A stretch of 64,000 bases of DNA, from assembly GCF_039529775.1 (NCBI RefSeq), contig NZ_BAAANL010000001.1, forward strand, positions 310,001 through 374,000. Direction: 5' to 3'. The position numbers and the translations under genes are program-made. Positions 51,301 through 58,770 of the stretch are shown here, one piece after another (the first letter of the stretch is position 1; each line of letters opens with the position of its first letter). The notes under the pieces are model-generated. The model had not been told where the DNA came from. It searched no databases and worked only from the letters and a program-made list of their open reading frames with translations. The stretch is from Myceligenerans crystallogenes. Lineage in GTDB: Bacteria; Actinomycetota; Actinomycetes; Actinomycetales; Cellulomonadaceae.

Positions 51301-51463
51301 GGAGGACAGCCGGAAGTTCACGGTCAGCGGCAACAGCGGCACCGTCGACATGGTCGAGAAGTGCTACATGGGCAAGAGCTACAACGGAACCGCGGTGGCG
51401 GTGTACATGAAACCGTCCGGCGGCGACCCGGTCCTCATCGGCAAGGGGACCTGGAACATCTGA
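45347..51463 (+). CDS. Giant Ig-like/fibronectin III surface protein, paralogue 1
   Basis: 2,038 residues. The start is the GTG at 45347 (GAGGAG upstream), matching paralogue 2. One N-terminal membrane helix (about 14-33), then a beta-propeller-like region to about 390, then about ten cadherin/Big-type repeats marked by ND-x-D-P-D-G motifs (LRNDSDPNGEE, LANDTDPAGGV, LANDSDPDGDE and others), then fibronectin III domains from about 1,490 (VVLSWDEPNNNGAPIAGYTV). The end carries a four-Cys domain (CVETCRWWEISW, ACWAGD, KCYMGK). Probably an extended, calcium-stabilised envelope protein. It precedes the moxR-DUF58-transglutaminase-like genes. Confidence 0.85.
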   Translation: MSLASRLMGNKRAIASGSVVTLFAGGLVGLALWYDGEATADVALHDSGIWVTNESSAELGRFNFEAGTLDGIMPTNATDFDVSQDGGRVLLENTAGSEASPIDPAHLKTAGGLALPAGAQVASGEAATAVYDHDTGKLWVLPFDGARSFDEKKKPTAELGKDQRGVMTVGTDGTVWVASPATGELHKIPTSENGTAGGRTSERLGFQEDADLQVTAVGDQPVVLDRTGETLLLPGGERVELDGLAEAQLQIPSEASADVVLATRESLVKQPLGGGESLTQRASGDPAPPAQLGGCVYGAWSGTGEVMRDCPGSDSDDSQTLEGLSESAELRYRTNRDRIILNDVFGGTLWIPTEDFLKVDDWDLKWKDEDKGEESESEETVYEQVDHTVADRDQPNNPPEPKADSYGVRPGRTMVLDVLSNDVDKDGDVMTVKVAEPPAASAIRVDRVLDGKALQADVPADATDEVTFTYEVNDGREDGTATQQVTLRVRPLTENEPPVPASENSVPVLKVAQGGTARMKLLPYFKDPDGDNLVLSTATTSDSSDEVRSRPDGTIEFLDGGGATGRKIVDVTVSDGMGGLVKGTLNIDVVADDVPPIPVQDHVVTLVGEPVTVRPLRNDSDPNGEEVRLSNVGPASPAQVLPNWTAGTYRFVSDQAGSYDMTYEVSDGSQAVTGLVRVDVVEPPDDGGRPVAVSDKVLLPKGGEGLVDVLANDTDPAGGVLVAQSIDVPEDSGLTVAVLDHHVLKITENQRLEEPVIIGYTVSNGTETATGQVNVQPIPASDSLRPPEAGADEVDVHVGDTVTIPVLRNDSHPDGVPLELNRKLVEEPEQELGEAFVSQDVIRFKAGSEAGVAHAVYEVTDLNDQRDSAQVKINVRDGEKNNAPALPDVEARVLSGGTVRVEVPLDGVDPDGDHVMLSDISRAPTLGRARVTDGFIDFEASEDSVGTDTFTYNATDSRGAVGEGTIRVGVAPLPTSNQKPVAQDDRTLVRPGRTVGIDALANDSDPDGDEIGLVESLFGSAEELDPQVVEEEVVVTAPGEEGEHPFYYGIQDRYKSRAQGTITVRVSQDAPLVPPVANDDVLAIPDVVGKDSVAVDVLANDGDPDGVAAELEVSLPRETPGVKLSGDGRMTVAVTDRLQVITYTVTDMDGQESSAFVRVPADSLTPHLLPGLDPLKAISGEPLEIDLTEYVVVEAGLAPQITEESTVSAVEGSARATGPTGITYTSEDDYVGPASVSFEVTDGDGPNDPDGRKATLTLPINVQASTNQQPKIIGSPALDVPQGEEGAVDLTAYVKDPENDALTFAMKGKAEGIGAEVRGGTVTATAEAGVGKGTSQSLSFTVSDGRSDPVQGELTVNVVASTRPLAATGEDPVEGAHQGVAESVAVLDNDTNPFPETPLELTGTAVVETGDGKVAYDGDRVVVTPAESFQGVMRVKYTVQDATKDPDRNVDGLITLKVLGKPGAPRAPRIGEVRSETVVLSWDEPNNNGAPIAGYTVTSSRGDEQQCESTTCSFTGLTNDVTYTFTVRAENEVGLSEASPASQEARPDQKPEQPAPPVLKFGDKKLTVSWTNRAYSDRSAIDCVDLRISPAAADGSFLKECQQGESVVWEGLENGTSYTVEARARNEAPDPSEWSEQSAPEVPAGKPAAPAAPTATRRDGGALGGRVDVSWVEPDGNGDAPRRYHLDVLEDGTKVRTHSDITGTSYPVAGLDPARTYTFQVTAENKAGLSPVSPESNRVQPSGTPTRPGTPTASVGNNMSNQARVSWGWSGKFNGTGAFFRVVASDGTHQDTPGTETSLVFGGLTNGSQYTFTVLACNTNTIDGTEACSPPSEQSNAVVPYGPPPAPTITATGGNQSVTFTWDARSTNGRDTTVSVTGAFSDNAKSGTRTVAAGYSQTKEACVTVRDSEGQVTGPVCDSAAANPRPTPTASVSGGSYYGGCVETCRWWEISWNNAGSGTHQIACWAGDTPEVSGWHDIHTHSKRWEDSRKFTVSGNSGTVDMVEKCYMGKSYNGTAVAVYMKPSGGDPVLIGKGTWNI

Positions 51464-51465
51464 TG

Positions 51466-51520
51466 CCCGGACCGCCGCGGGCCCGGACCGCCGCGGGCGG
51501 GGAGATCTCCCCACCTGCGG
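51466..51520 (+). repeat. 16-bp tandem repeat and palindrome between the giant genes
   Basis: CCCGGACCGCCGCGGG occurs twice head to tail (51466-51481, 51482-51497). It runs into a 30-nt imperfect hairpin at 51491-51520 centred on the perfect palindrome GGGGAGATCTCCCC (51499-51512). It follows the stop of paralogue 1 and may terminate transcription. Confidence 0.55.
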
Positions 51521-51530
51521 CGCTGTCCGC

Positions 51531-51553
51531 GTGTCAGTGGCTCCTTGTACCGT
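51531..51553 (+). promoter_or_regulatory. Upstream box shared by the two giant genes (copy 2)
   Basis: GTGTCAGTGG-CTCCTTGTA then CCGTT; TACCGT could be a -10. It is 102 nt before the GTG of paralogue 2 and matches copy 1 at about 15 of the first 19 positions. Confidence 0.4.
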
Positions 51554-51632
51554 TGGCCCGCGACTGAGCTAACCATCAGTACAAGACCCAAGACCTGAAT
51601 CCCGCAGTCCCGACCCCCCGAGGAGGAGCCCC

Positions 51633-54600
51633 GTGGCCCTGGCGTCATGGCTCAAGGACAACCGGCGCGCCATCGCGTCCGGCACCGTTGTCACCGTCTT
51701 CGCGGGTGCCGTGGCGGGGCTCGCGCTCTGGTACGACGGCGAGGCCACGGCCGACGTCGTCCTGCACGACTCGGGGGTCTGGGTCACCAAGACGAGCAGC
51801 GGCGAGCTGGGCCGGTTCAACTTCGAGGCCGGGACCCTCGACGGCATCATGAACGCGAACTCGACCGCGTTCGACGTGTCGCAGGACGGCGGCCGGGTGC
51901 TGCTGGAGAACACGGCCAACAGCGAGGCCAGCCCCGTCGATCCGGCGCATCTGCAGGCCGACGGGGCCCTGGCGCTGCCGGCCGGGGCGCAGGTCGCGTC
52001 GGGCGGTGCCGCCACGGCCGTGTACGACCACGACACCGGGAAGCTCTGGGTGCTGCCGTTCGACGGCGCGCGCTCGTTCGACGAGGAGAAGCTCAAGCCC
52101 ACCGCGGAGCTCGGCAAGGACGGCCGGATGGTGGTCGGCACCGACGGCACGGTCTGGGTCGCGACGCCGGTGACGGGCGAACTGCACCGCGTGCCGACCT
52201 CCGGCCACGGCGCACCCGGGGAGCTGACCACCGAGCGGCTGACGCTCCAGGAGGACGCGGACTTCCAGCTCACCGCGGTGGGGGACCAGCCCGTGATCCT
52301 GGACCGCAGCACGGAGAACCTCGTCCTCCCGGGCGGTGAGCGGGTGCAGCTCGACGGGCTCGCCGAGGCGCAGCTGCAGCTCCCGTCCGGACCCGCCGAG
52401 GACGTGGCGGTGGCCACCCGCGAGTCGCTGGTCGTGCAGCCGCTCGCCGGCGGCGAGGCGCTCACGCAGCGCGCGTCCGGCGACGCGGCCGCCCCGGCGC
52501 AGCTCGCCGGGTGCGTCTACGGGGCGTGGTCGGGCACCGGTGAGGTGGTCCGGGACTGCCCGGGAACGGACGCGGACGACCGGCAGACCCTGCCCGGGCT
52601 GTCCGACAACGCCGTGCTGCAGTACCGCGTCAACCGGGACCGGATCATCCTCAACGACGTGTTCGGCGGGACCCTCTGGCTCCCCACCGAGGACTTCCGC
52701 AAGGTGGATGACTGGGAGCTGAAGTGGAAGGACGAGGACAAGGGCGAGAAGACCGAGTCCGAGCAGACCGTCTACGAGCAGGTCGACCAGGTGGTCGCCG
52801 ACCGTGACCAGCCGAACAAGGCGCCGGAGCCCAACGACGACGCGCTGGGCGTGCGGCCGGGCCGCACGACGGTGCTCGACGTGCTCGGCAACGACATCGA
52901 CCCGGACGGCGACGTCATGACGGTCTCGGTGGCCCAGGCGCCGGACGAGTCCTCGGGCATCCGGGTGGACCGGGTGCTCAACGGCAAGGCGCTGCAGGCG
53001 GACATCCCCGCCGGCGCCTCGGGGACGGTCACCTTCCGCTACGAGGTGGACGACGGTCGCGAGGGCGGTACCGCGCAGGCGAACGTGGTCCTCAAGGTGC
53101 GGCCGCCGGCGGAGAACGAGGCCCCGGTCCCGGTGTCCGAGAACAGCATGCCGGTGCTCAAGGTCGCCCAGGGCGGCACGGCGAAGATACGGCTGCTGCC
53201 CTTCTTCAAGGACCCGGACGGCGACAACCTGCTGCTGTCGACGGCGACCACGGCGGACAGCAGCGACGAGGTGCGCTCGCGCCCGGACGGCACCATCGAG
53301 TTCCTCGACGGCGGCGGGGCCACGGGCCACAAGATCGTGGACGTGACGGTGTCGGACGGCAAGGAACTCGTCGAGGGGACGCTCAAGGTCGACGTCGTCG
53401 CCGACGACCAGCCGCCCGTGGCGGTACAGGATCACGTGACGACCCTGGCGGGCGAGCCGGTCACGGTGCGCCCGCTGCGGAACGACTCCGACCCGAACGG
53501 CGACCGGCTGCGCCTGGTCGACGTCGGCCCGGCCTCCCCCGCCGAGATCACGCCCAACTACACGGCGGGCACCTACCGGTTCGAGAGCGAGAAGCCCGGC
53601 TCGTACGACATCACCTACAGGGTGGCGGGCGGCTCCGCGGCCGCGACCGGCCTGGTGCGGGTCGACGTCGTCGAACCGCCGAGCGACGCGGGCCGGCCGG
53701 TGGCCGTCTCGGACCAGGTGCTGCTGCCGAAGGGCGGCGAGGGCCTGGTGGACGTGCTCGCCAACGACACCGACCCCGCGGGCGGCGTGCTGGTCGTGCA
53801 GTCGATCGACGTCCCCGAGGACTCCGGGCTCACGGTCGCGACGCTCGACCACCACGTCCTGAAGATCACCGAGAACCAGCGGCTCGAGGGCCCCGTGGTG
53901 ATCGGGTACACCGTGTCGAACGGCTCGGAGACGGCCAACGGGCAGGTGCACGTGGTGCCGATCCCGGCGTCGGACCGGCTGCGGCCGCCGGAGGCGGGCG
54001 CGGACGAGGTCGACGTGCACGTGGGCGACACCGTCACGATCCCGGTGCTGAAGAACGACTCGCACCCGGACGGCCTGCCGGTGGAGCTGAACAAGGAGCT
54101 CGTGGAGCGGCCGGAGGCCGCGCTCGGGGAGGCGTTCGTCTCCGAGGAGGTGGTCCGCTTCAAGGCGGGCACCCGCGAGGGCGTGGCCCACGCGGTCTAC
54201 GAGGTGACCGATCCGAACGGCCAGCGTGACTCGGCGCAGATCACGATCAACATCCGCGCGGACGACGAGAACAACGCGCCGCAGCTGCCCGACGTCACCG
54301 CGCGCGTCCTGTCCGGCGGGACGGTGCGGATCGACGTGCCGCTCGACGCCGTGGACCCGGACGGCGACTACGTCATGCTGTCCGACATCTCGGGCGCTCC
54401 CACGCTCGGCCGGGCGCGCGTGACCGACGGGTTCATCGACTTCGAGGCCTCCCAGGACTCGGTCGGCACGGACACGTTCACCTACAACGCCACCGACAGC
54501 CGCGGCGCCGTCGGCGAGGGCACCGTCCGGGTGGGCATCGCGCCGCTGCCCGCGACGAACCAGAAGCCCGTCGCCCAGGACGACCACACGTTCGTCCGCC

Positions 54601-57600
54601 CCGGGCGCACGGTCGGGATCGACGCCCTGGCGAACGACTCCGACCCGGACGGCGACGAGATCGGCCTGGTGGAGTCCCTGTTCAGCGGGGCCCGCGACAT
54701 GAGCCCGAAGGTCGTCGAGGACGAGGTGGTGGTCAAGGCCCCGTCCGATCAGGGTGAGCACCCCTTCTTCTACGGGATCCAGGACTCCTTCAAGTCCCGT
54801 GCGCAGGGCACGATCACCGTCAAGGTGTCGGACAACGCGCCGCTGGTGCCGCCCGTGGCGAACGACGACGTGCTGGCGGTCCCGGACGTCGTCGGCCAGG
54901 ACTCGGTGGTCGTCGACGTGCTGGCCAACGACTCGGACCCGGACGGCGTGGCCTCGGAGCTCGAGGTGAGCCTGCCGGGCCGCGCCGCCGGCGCCACCCT
55001 CACCGAGGACGGCCGGATCGAGATCGCCGTGACCGGCAAGCTGCAGGTCATCACGTACACCGTGACCGACCTCGACGGCCAGGAGTCGAGCGCGTTCGTG
55101 CGGGTCCCCGGGGACCTGCTCACGCCGCACCTCAAGCCGGGGCTGGACCCGCTCAAGGCGATCTCCGGCGAGCCGCTCGCGATCGACCTGACCAAGTACG
55201 TGGTCGTCGAGGAGGGCAGGGAGCCGCGGATCACCGAGGAGTCCACCGTGAGCGCGGTCGAGGGTTCCGTGCTGGTCACCGGGCGCACCGGGCTGGAGTA
55301 CACCTCGGAGAAGGCCTACGTGGGCCCGGCGTCGGTGAGCTTCGAGGTCACCGACGGCGCGGGACCGGACGACCCGGAGGGCCGCAAGGCGACGCTGACG
55401 CTGCCGATCAACGTCGAGGCGTCGACGAACCAGAAGCCGAGGATCGTCGGGTCGCCGGTGCTGGAGATCCCGCAGGGCGAGGAGGGCGCCGTGGACCTGG
55501 CGGCCTACGTCCGGGACCCGGAGAACGACCCGCTCACCTTCGCCACCAAGAGCGGCGGGGAGGGGATCGCGGCCACGGTGCGGGGCAGCACGGTCACGGC
55601 GCAGGCCGAGCCGTCGGTCACCAAGGGCACCTCGCAGGAGATCGCGTTCACGGTGCAGGACGACACGTCCGACCCGGTCGCGGGCGAGCTGACGGTCCGG
55701 GTCGTGGCCTCCACCAGGCCCCTGGCGGCCGTGGGCGAGGACGTCGTGGACGGCGCCCACCAGGGCGTCGCCGAGACGGTCTCCGTGCTGCAGAACGACG
55801 TCTCCCCGTTCGACGGGGAACCGCTGGAGCTGGTAGGGACCGCCGTGGTCGAGACCGGCAACGGCGAGGCGGTCTACAGCGGCGACCAGGTGGTGGTGAC
55901 GCCGAGCCCGGACTTCCACGGCGTGATGCGCGTCAAGTACACGGTCCAGGACGCCACCGAGGATCCGGACCGGCACGTCGACGGCATGATCAAGCTGACG
56001 GTGCTCGGCAAGCCGGAGCCGCCGCGCGCCCCGCGCGTCGAGGAGGTGCGGTCCGAGACGGTGGTCCTGACCTGGGACGAGCCGAACAACAACGGCGCGC
56101 CGATCACCGGGTACACCGTGACGTCGTCGAAGGGGACCGAGCACGCGTGCGCGAGCACGACGTGCACCGTCGACGGCCTGACCAACAACGTGACCTACAC
56201 GTTCACGGTGCAGGCGGAGAACGAGGTCGGGCTGTCCGAGGCGTCCCCGGCCTCGCAGGAGGCGCGCCCGGACCAGAAGCCCGAGCAGCCGGCCCCGCCG
56301 ACGCTCAAGTTCGGTGACCAGCAGCTCACGGTCACGTGGACGAACCGGACCTACACGGACCGGTCGCCGATCGACTGCGTCAACCTGGAGCTCTCCCCGG
56401 CCGCGCCGGACGGGTCCTTCCAGAAGGAGTGCCAGCCGGGCACGTCCGTGGTCTGGGAGGGGCTCGCGAACGGCACCGCGTACACGGTGCGGGTGCAGGC
56501 GCTGAACAAGGCGCCGGACCCGTCGGAGTGGTCCGAGCCGTCCGCGCCCGAGGTCCCCGCCGGGCCCCCGGACGCGCCGGCGGCGCCGACCGCGACCCGC
56601 GTGGAGACCGCGCTGGGCGGCCAGGTCGACGTGCGCTGGACGGCGCCGGAGGACAACGGCGACGCGGTGAAGCTCTACTACCTCGAGGTGCTCGAGGGCG
56701 GGGCGACGGTCCGGACGATGGAGGTGGCCGGGCTCTCGCAGGTCGTGGAGAACCTGGACACGGCGAAGTCGTACACCTTCCGGGTCACGGCGGAGAACAA
56801 GGCCGGGAAGTCGCCGGCGGGCGCCGAGTCGGCCCCCGTGCAGCCGTTCGGGACGCCGGACCGCCCCGCGGCGCCGGTGGCCGCTCTCGGCAGCAACACC
56901 AGCGGCCAGGCGGACGTGAGCTGGACCGGGATCGGCGACTTCCGCGGCACCGGCGGCCGGTACGAGGTCAGGGCGAACCAGGGCGTCGCCGTGAACGCGG
57001 GTGCGGCCCTGTCGTACACCTACGGCGGGCTGACGAACGGGCAGTCGTACACGTTCAGCATCCGGGCGTGCAACGACAAGAACGCCTGCTCCGAGTGGTC
57101 GGGCGAGTCCAACGCCGTCGTGCCGTACACCGTCCCGGGCACCCCGGGTGCGACCTGGCACCGGTCGGCCGACGGGCAGGGCGGGCACTTCACGGTGCGC
57201 GGGCCCGGCTCCGACGGCGGGCGCCCGGTGCAGCGCATCGAGTGGCGGCTGTCCGGCTCGGAGAGCAACTCCGGGACGCGCACGGCCTGGCCGTTCGACG
57301 TCGGCGTGCGGGGCGGCTACAGCAAGAGCTACACGCTGGAGGCGCGCGCGTGCAACGCGGCCGGGTGCGGCAGCTACGTGGCCGCATCGGGCTCGACGAT
57401 CGCGCCGCCCGACCCGAAGGCCACGGTGTCACACGGGTCCTCCGTGAACAACGGCGACTGCTCGCACTCGTCGTGCGCCTACTTCAAGCTCAACTACAGC
57501 GACTTCCCCGGCGGAAGCCACCGGGTGGAATGCTGGTCCGGCACCAATCCGGACACGAGCGGCTGGCACAACATCGTCGGCCCTGGTGAGGGACAGACGC

Positions 57601-57710
57601 TGAACTTCGGCGGCAACGGCTCGATCCAGCTGTACTGCTTCTACGGCTACCCGGGCACCCAGGTCGCAGCGCGGATCGACGGTGAGTTGTACGACGGGAC
57701 AACGTGGTAG
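51633..57710 (+). CDS. Giant Ig-like/fibronectin III surface protein, paralogue 2
   Basis: 2,025 residues from the GTG at 51633 (GAGGAGGAG upstream). The same domain order as paralogue 1: signal-anchor helix, propeller-like region, about ten ND-x-D-P-D-G repeats, fibronectin III modules. Similarity is high by eye (most residues identical) until about residue 1,720; the following fibronectin domains and linkers diverge strongly. The final four-Cys domain is retained in diverged form (CSHSSCAYFKLNY, VECWSGTNPDTSGWHNI, LYCFYG). Tandem duplication with specialised tails is likely. moxR begins 82 bp later with no obvious terminator between. Confidence 0.85.
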   Translation: MALASWLKDNRRAIASGTVVTVFAGAVAGLALWYDGEATADVVLHDSGVWVTKTSSGELGRFNFEAGTLDGIMNANSTAFDVSQDGGRVLLENTANSEASPVDPAHLQADGALALPAGAQVASGGAATAVYDHDTGKLWVLPFDGARSFDEEKLKPTAELGKDGRMVVGTDGTVWVATPVTGELHRVPTSGHGAPGELTTERLTLQEDADFQLTAVGDQPVILDRSTENLVLPGGERVQLDGLAEAQLQLPSGPAEDVAVATRESLVVQPLAGGEALTQRASGDAAAPAQLAGCVYGAWSGTGEVVRDCPGTDADDRQTLPGLSDNAVLQYRVNRDRIILNDVFGGTLWLPTEDFRKVDDWELKWKDEDKGEKTESEQTVYEQVDQVVADRDQPNKAPEPNDDALGVRPGRTTVLDVLGNDIDPDGDVMTVSVAQAPDESSGIRVDRVLNGKALQADIPAGASGTVTFRYEVDDGREGGTAQANVVLKVRPPAENEAPVPVSENSMPVLKVAQGGTAKIRLLPFFKDPDGDNLLLSTATTADSSDEVRSRPDGTIEFLDGGGATGHKIVDVTVSDGKELVEGTLKVDVVADDQPPVAVQDHVTTLAGEPVTVRPLRNDSDPNGDRLRLVDVGPASPAEITPNYTAGTYRFESEKPGSYDITYRVAGGSAAATGLVRVDVVEPPSDAGRPVAVSDQVLLPKGGEGLVDVLANDTDPAGGVLVVQSIDVPEDSGLTVATLDHHVLKITENQRLEGPVVIGYTVSNGSETANGQVHVVPIPASDRLRPPEAGADEVDVHVGDTVTIPVLKNDSHPDGLPVELNKELVERPEAALGEAFVSEEVVRFKAGTREGVAHAVYEVTDPNGQRDSAQITINIRADDENNAPQLPDVTARVLSGGTVRIDVPLDAVDPDGDYVMLSDISGAPTLGRARVTDGFIDFEASQDSVGTDTFTYNATDSRGAVGEGTVRVGIAPLPATNQKPVAQDDHTFVRPGRTVGIDALANDSDPDGDEIGLVESLFSGARDMSPKVVEDEVVVKAPSDQGEHPFFYGIQDSFKSRAQGTITVKVSDNAPLVPPVANDDVLAVPDVVGQDSVVVDVLANDSDPDGVASELEVSLPGRAAGATLTEDGRIEIAVTGKLQVITYTVTDLDGQESSAFVRVPGDLLTPHLKPGLDPLKAISGEPLAIDLTKYVVVEEGREPRITEESTVSAVEGSVLVTGRTGLEYTSEKAYVGPASVSFEVTDGAGPDDPEGRKATLTLPINVEASTNQKPRIVGSPVLEIPQGEEGAVDLAAYVRDPENDPLTFATKSGGEGIAATVRGSTVTAQAEPSVTKGTSQEIAFTVQDDTSDPVAGELTVRVVASTRPLAAVGEDVVDGAHQGVAETVSVLQNDVSPFDGEPLELVGTAVVETGNGEAVYSGDQVVVTPSPDFHGVMRVKYTVQDATEDPDRHVDGMIKLTVLGKPEPPRAPRVEEVRSETVVLTWDEPNNNGAPITGYTVTSSKGTEHACASTTCTVDGLTNNVTYTFTVQAENEVGLSEASPASQEARPDQKPEQPAPPTLKFGDQQLTVTWTNRTYTDRSPIDCVNLELSPAAPDGSFQKECQPGTSVVWEGLANGTAYTVRVQALNKAPDPSEWSEPSAPEVPAGPPDAPAAPTATRVETALGGQVDVRWTAPEDNGDAVKLYYLEVLEGGATVRTMEVAGLSQVVENLDTAKSYTFRVTAENKAGKSPAGAESAPVQPFGTPDRPAAPVAALGSNTSGQADVSWTGIGDFRGTGGRYEVRANQGVAVNAGAALSYTYGGLTNGQSYTFSIRACNDKNACSEWSGESNAVVPYTVPGTPGATWHRSADGQGGHFTVRGPGSDGGRPVQRIEWRLSGSESNSGTRTAWPFDVGVRGGYSKSYTLEARACNAAGCGSYVAASGSTIAPPDPKATVSHGSSVNNGDCSHSSCAYFKLNYSDFPGGSHRVECWSGTNPDTSGWHNIVGPGEGQTLNFGGNGSIQLYCFYGYPGTQVAARIDGELYDGTTW

Positions 57711-57792
57711 CCGGTCATCCGTGACAACAGCGCGGCAAGCGCACCCGAAAGTTTCATTGGCAACGAGAAGGCTGAAGAGAAGGTAAGAACAC

Positions 57793-58770
57793 ATGAGCAG
57801 CACGATGACCCCCGAGCAGGCGGCCTGGTTCGCGCAGACGTTCGACCGTCTGGTCGGCAACGTCGGACTGGCCGTGCTCGGCAAGTCCCAGGTCATCCGC
57901 CTGGCGCTGACCTGCATGCTCGCCGAAGGGCACCTGCTGCTGGAGGACGCCCCGGGCACCGGCAAGACGGCGATGGCGCGTGCGATCGCGGCCTCGGTAC
58001 AGGGCTCGAACAGCCGCGTCCAGTTCACCCCGGACCTGCTGCCCTCCGACGTCACCGGCGTGACGATCTACGACCAGAAGACCGGGAAGTTCGACTTCCA
58101 CAAGGGCCCGATCTTCGCGTCGATCGTGCTGGCCGACGAGATCAACCGCGCCTCGCCCAAGACCCAGTCCGCGCTCCTGGAGGTCATGGAGGAGGGCCAG
58201 GTCACCGTCGACGGCATCCAGCACAGCGTGGGCGCCCCGTTCATGGTCATCGCGACGCAGAACCCGATCGAGCAGGCGGGCACCTACCGCCTGCCGGAGG
58301 CGCAGCTGGACCGCTTCCTGATGAAGACGTCGGTCGGGTACCCGGACCACGCCTCCACGGTCGAGATCCTCGGCGGCGCCTCGGTCCGTGACCGCAGCAA
58401 GTCCCTGCAGCCCCTCATCACCACCAAGGCCGTCACGGAGATGTCCGCGCTGGCCCACACGGTCTACTCCGACACCGCGGTGCTGGAGTACGTGTCGCGC
58501 CTCGCCGAGGAGACCCGCAACGCGGCCGAGGTGCGCGTCGGCGTCTCCGTCCGTGGCGCCCTCGCGCTCGTGCGCTGCTGCAAGGTGTGGGCGGCCGCGC
58601 ACGGCCGCAACTACGTGCTGCCCGACGACGTCAAGGACCTCGCGCAGCCGGTCTGGGCGCACCGCTTCGTGCTCGACCCCGAGGCCGAGTTCGCCGGCGC
58701 GCAGCCCGACATCATCCTCGCCCGCATCCTGTCCGACGTCGCCGCGCCGCAGGAGCGTGTCTCCGCATGA
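57793..58770 (+). CDS. moxR: MoxR-family AAA+ ATPase
   Basis: 325 residues. Walker A APGTGKTA at about 53-60, Walker B IVLADEINRASPKTQSALLEVMEE, sensor region FMVIATQNPIEQAGTYRLPEAQLDRF and the lid helix bundle are all intact. MoxR ATPases act as chaperones, usually with DUF58/vWA partners, and this gene overlaps a DUF58 gene by ATGA. The ATG at 57793 follows GAGAAGGTAAGAAC. It probably powers maturation or regulation of the envelope proteins encoded beside it. Confidence 0.93.
   Translation: MSSTMTPEQAAWFAQTFDRLVGNVGLAVLGKSQVIRLALTCMLAEGHLLLEDAPGTGKTAMARAIAASVQGSNSRVQFTPDLLPSDVTGVTIYDQKTGKFDFHKGPIFASIVLADEINRASPKTQSALLEVMEEGQVTVDGIQHSVGAPFMVIATQNPIEQAGTYRLPEAQLDRFLMKTSVGYPDHASTVEILGGASVRDRSKSLQPLITTKAVTEMSALAHTVYSDTAVLEYVSRLAEETRNAAEVRVGVSVRGALALVRCCKVWAAAHGRNYVLPDDVKDLAQPVWAHRFVLDPEAEFAGAQPDIILARILSDVAAPQERVSA

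Noticed and set aside
51645..57188. 1,847-residue open frame antisense to giant paralogue 2 (and 48107-51514 antisense to paralogue 1)
   Set aside because: Composition is Arg/Val/Gly/His-rich and repeats only because the sense strand repeats; no ribosome site or family.
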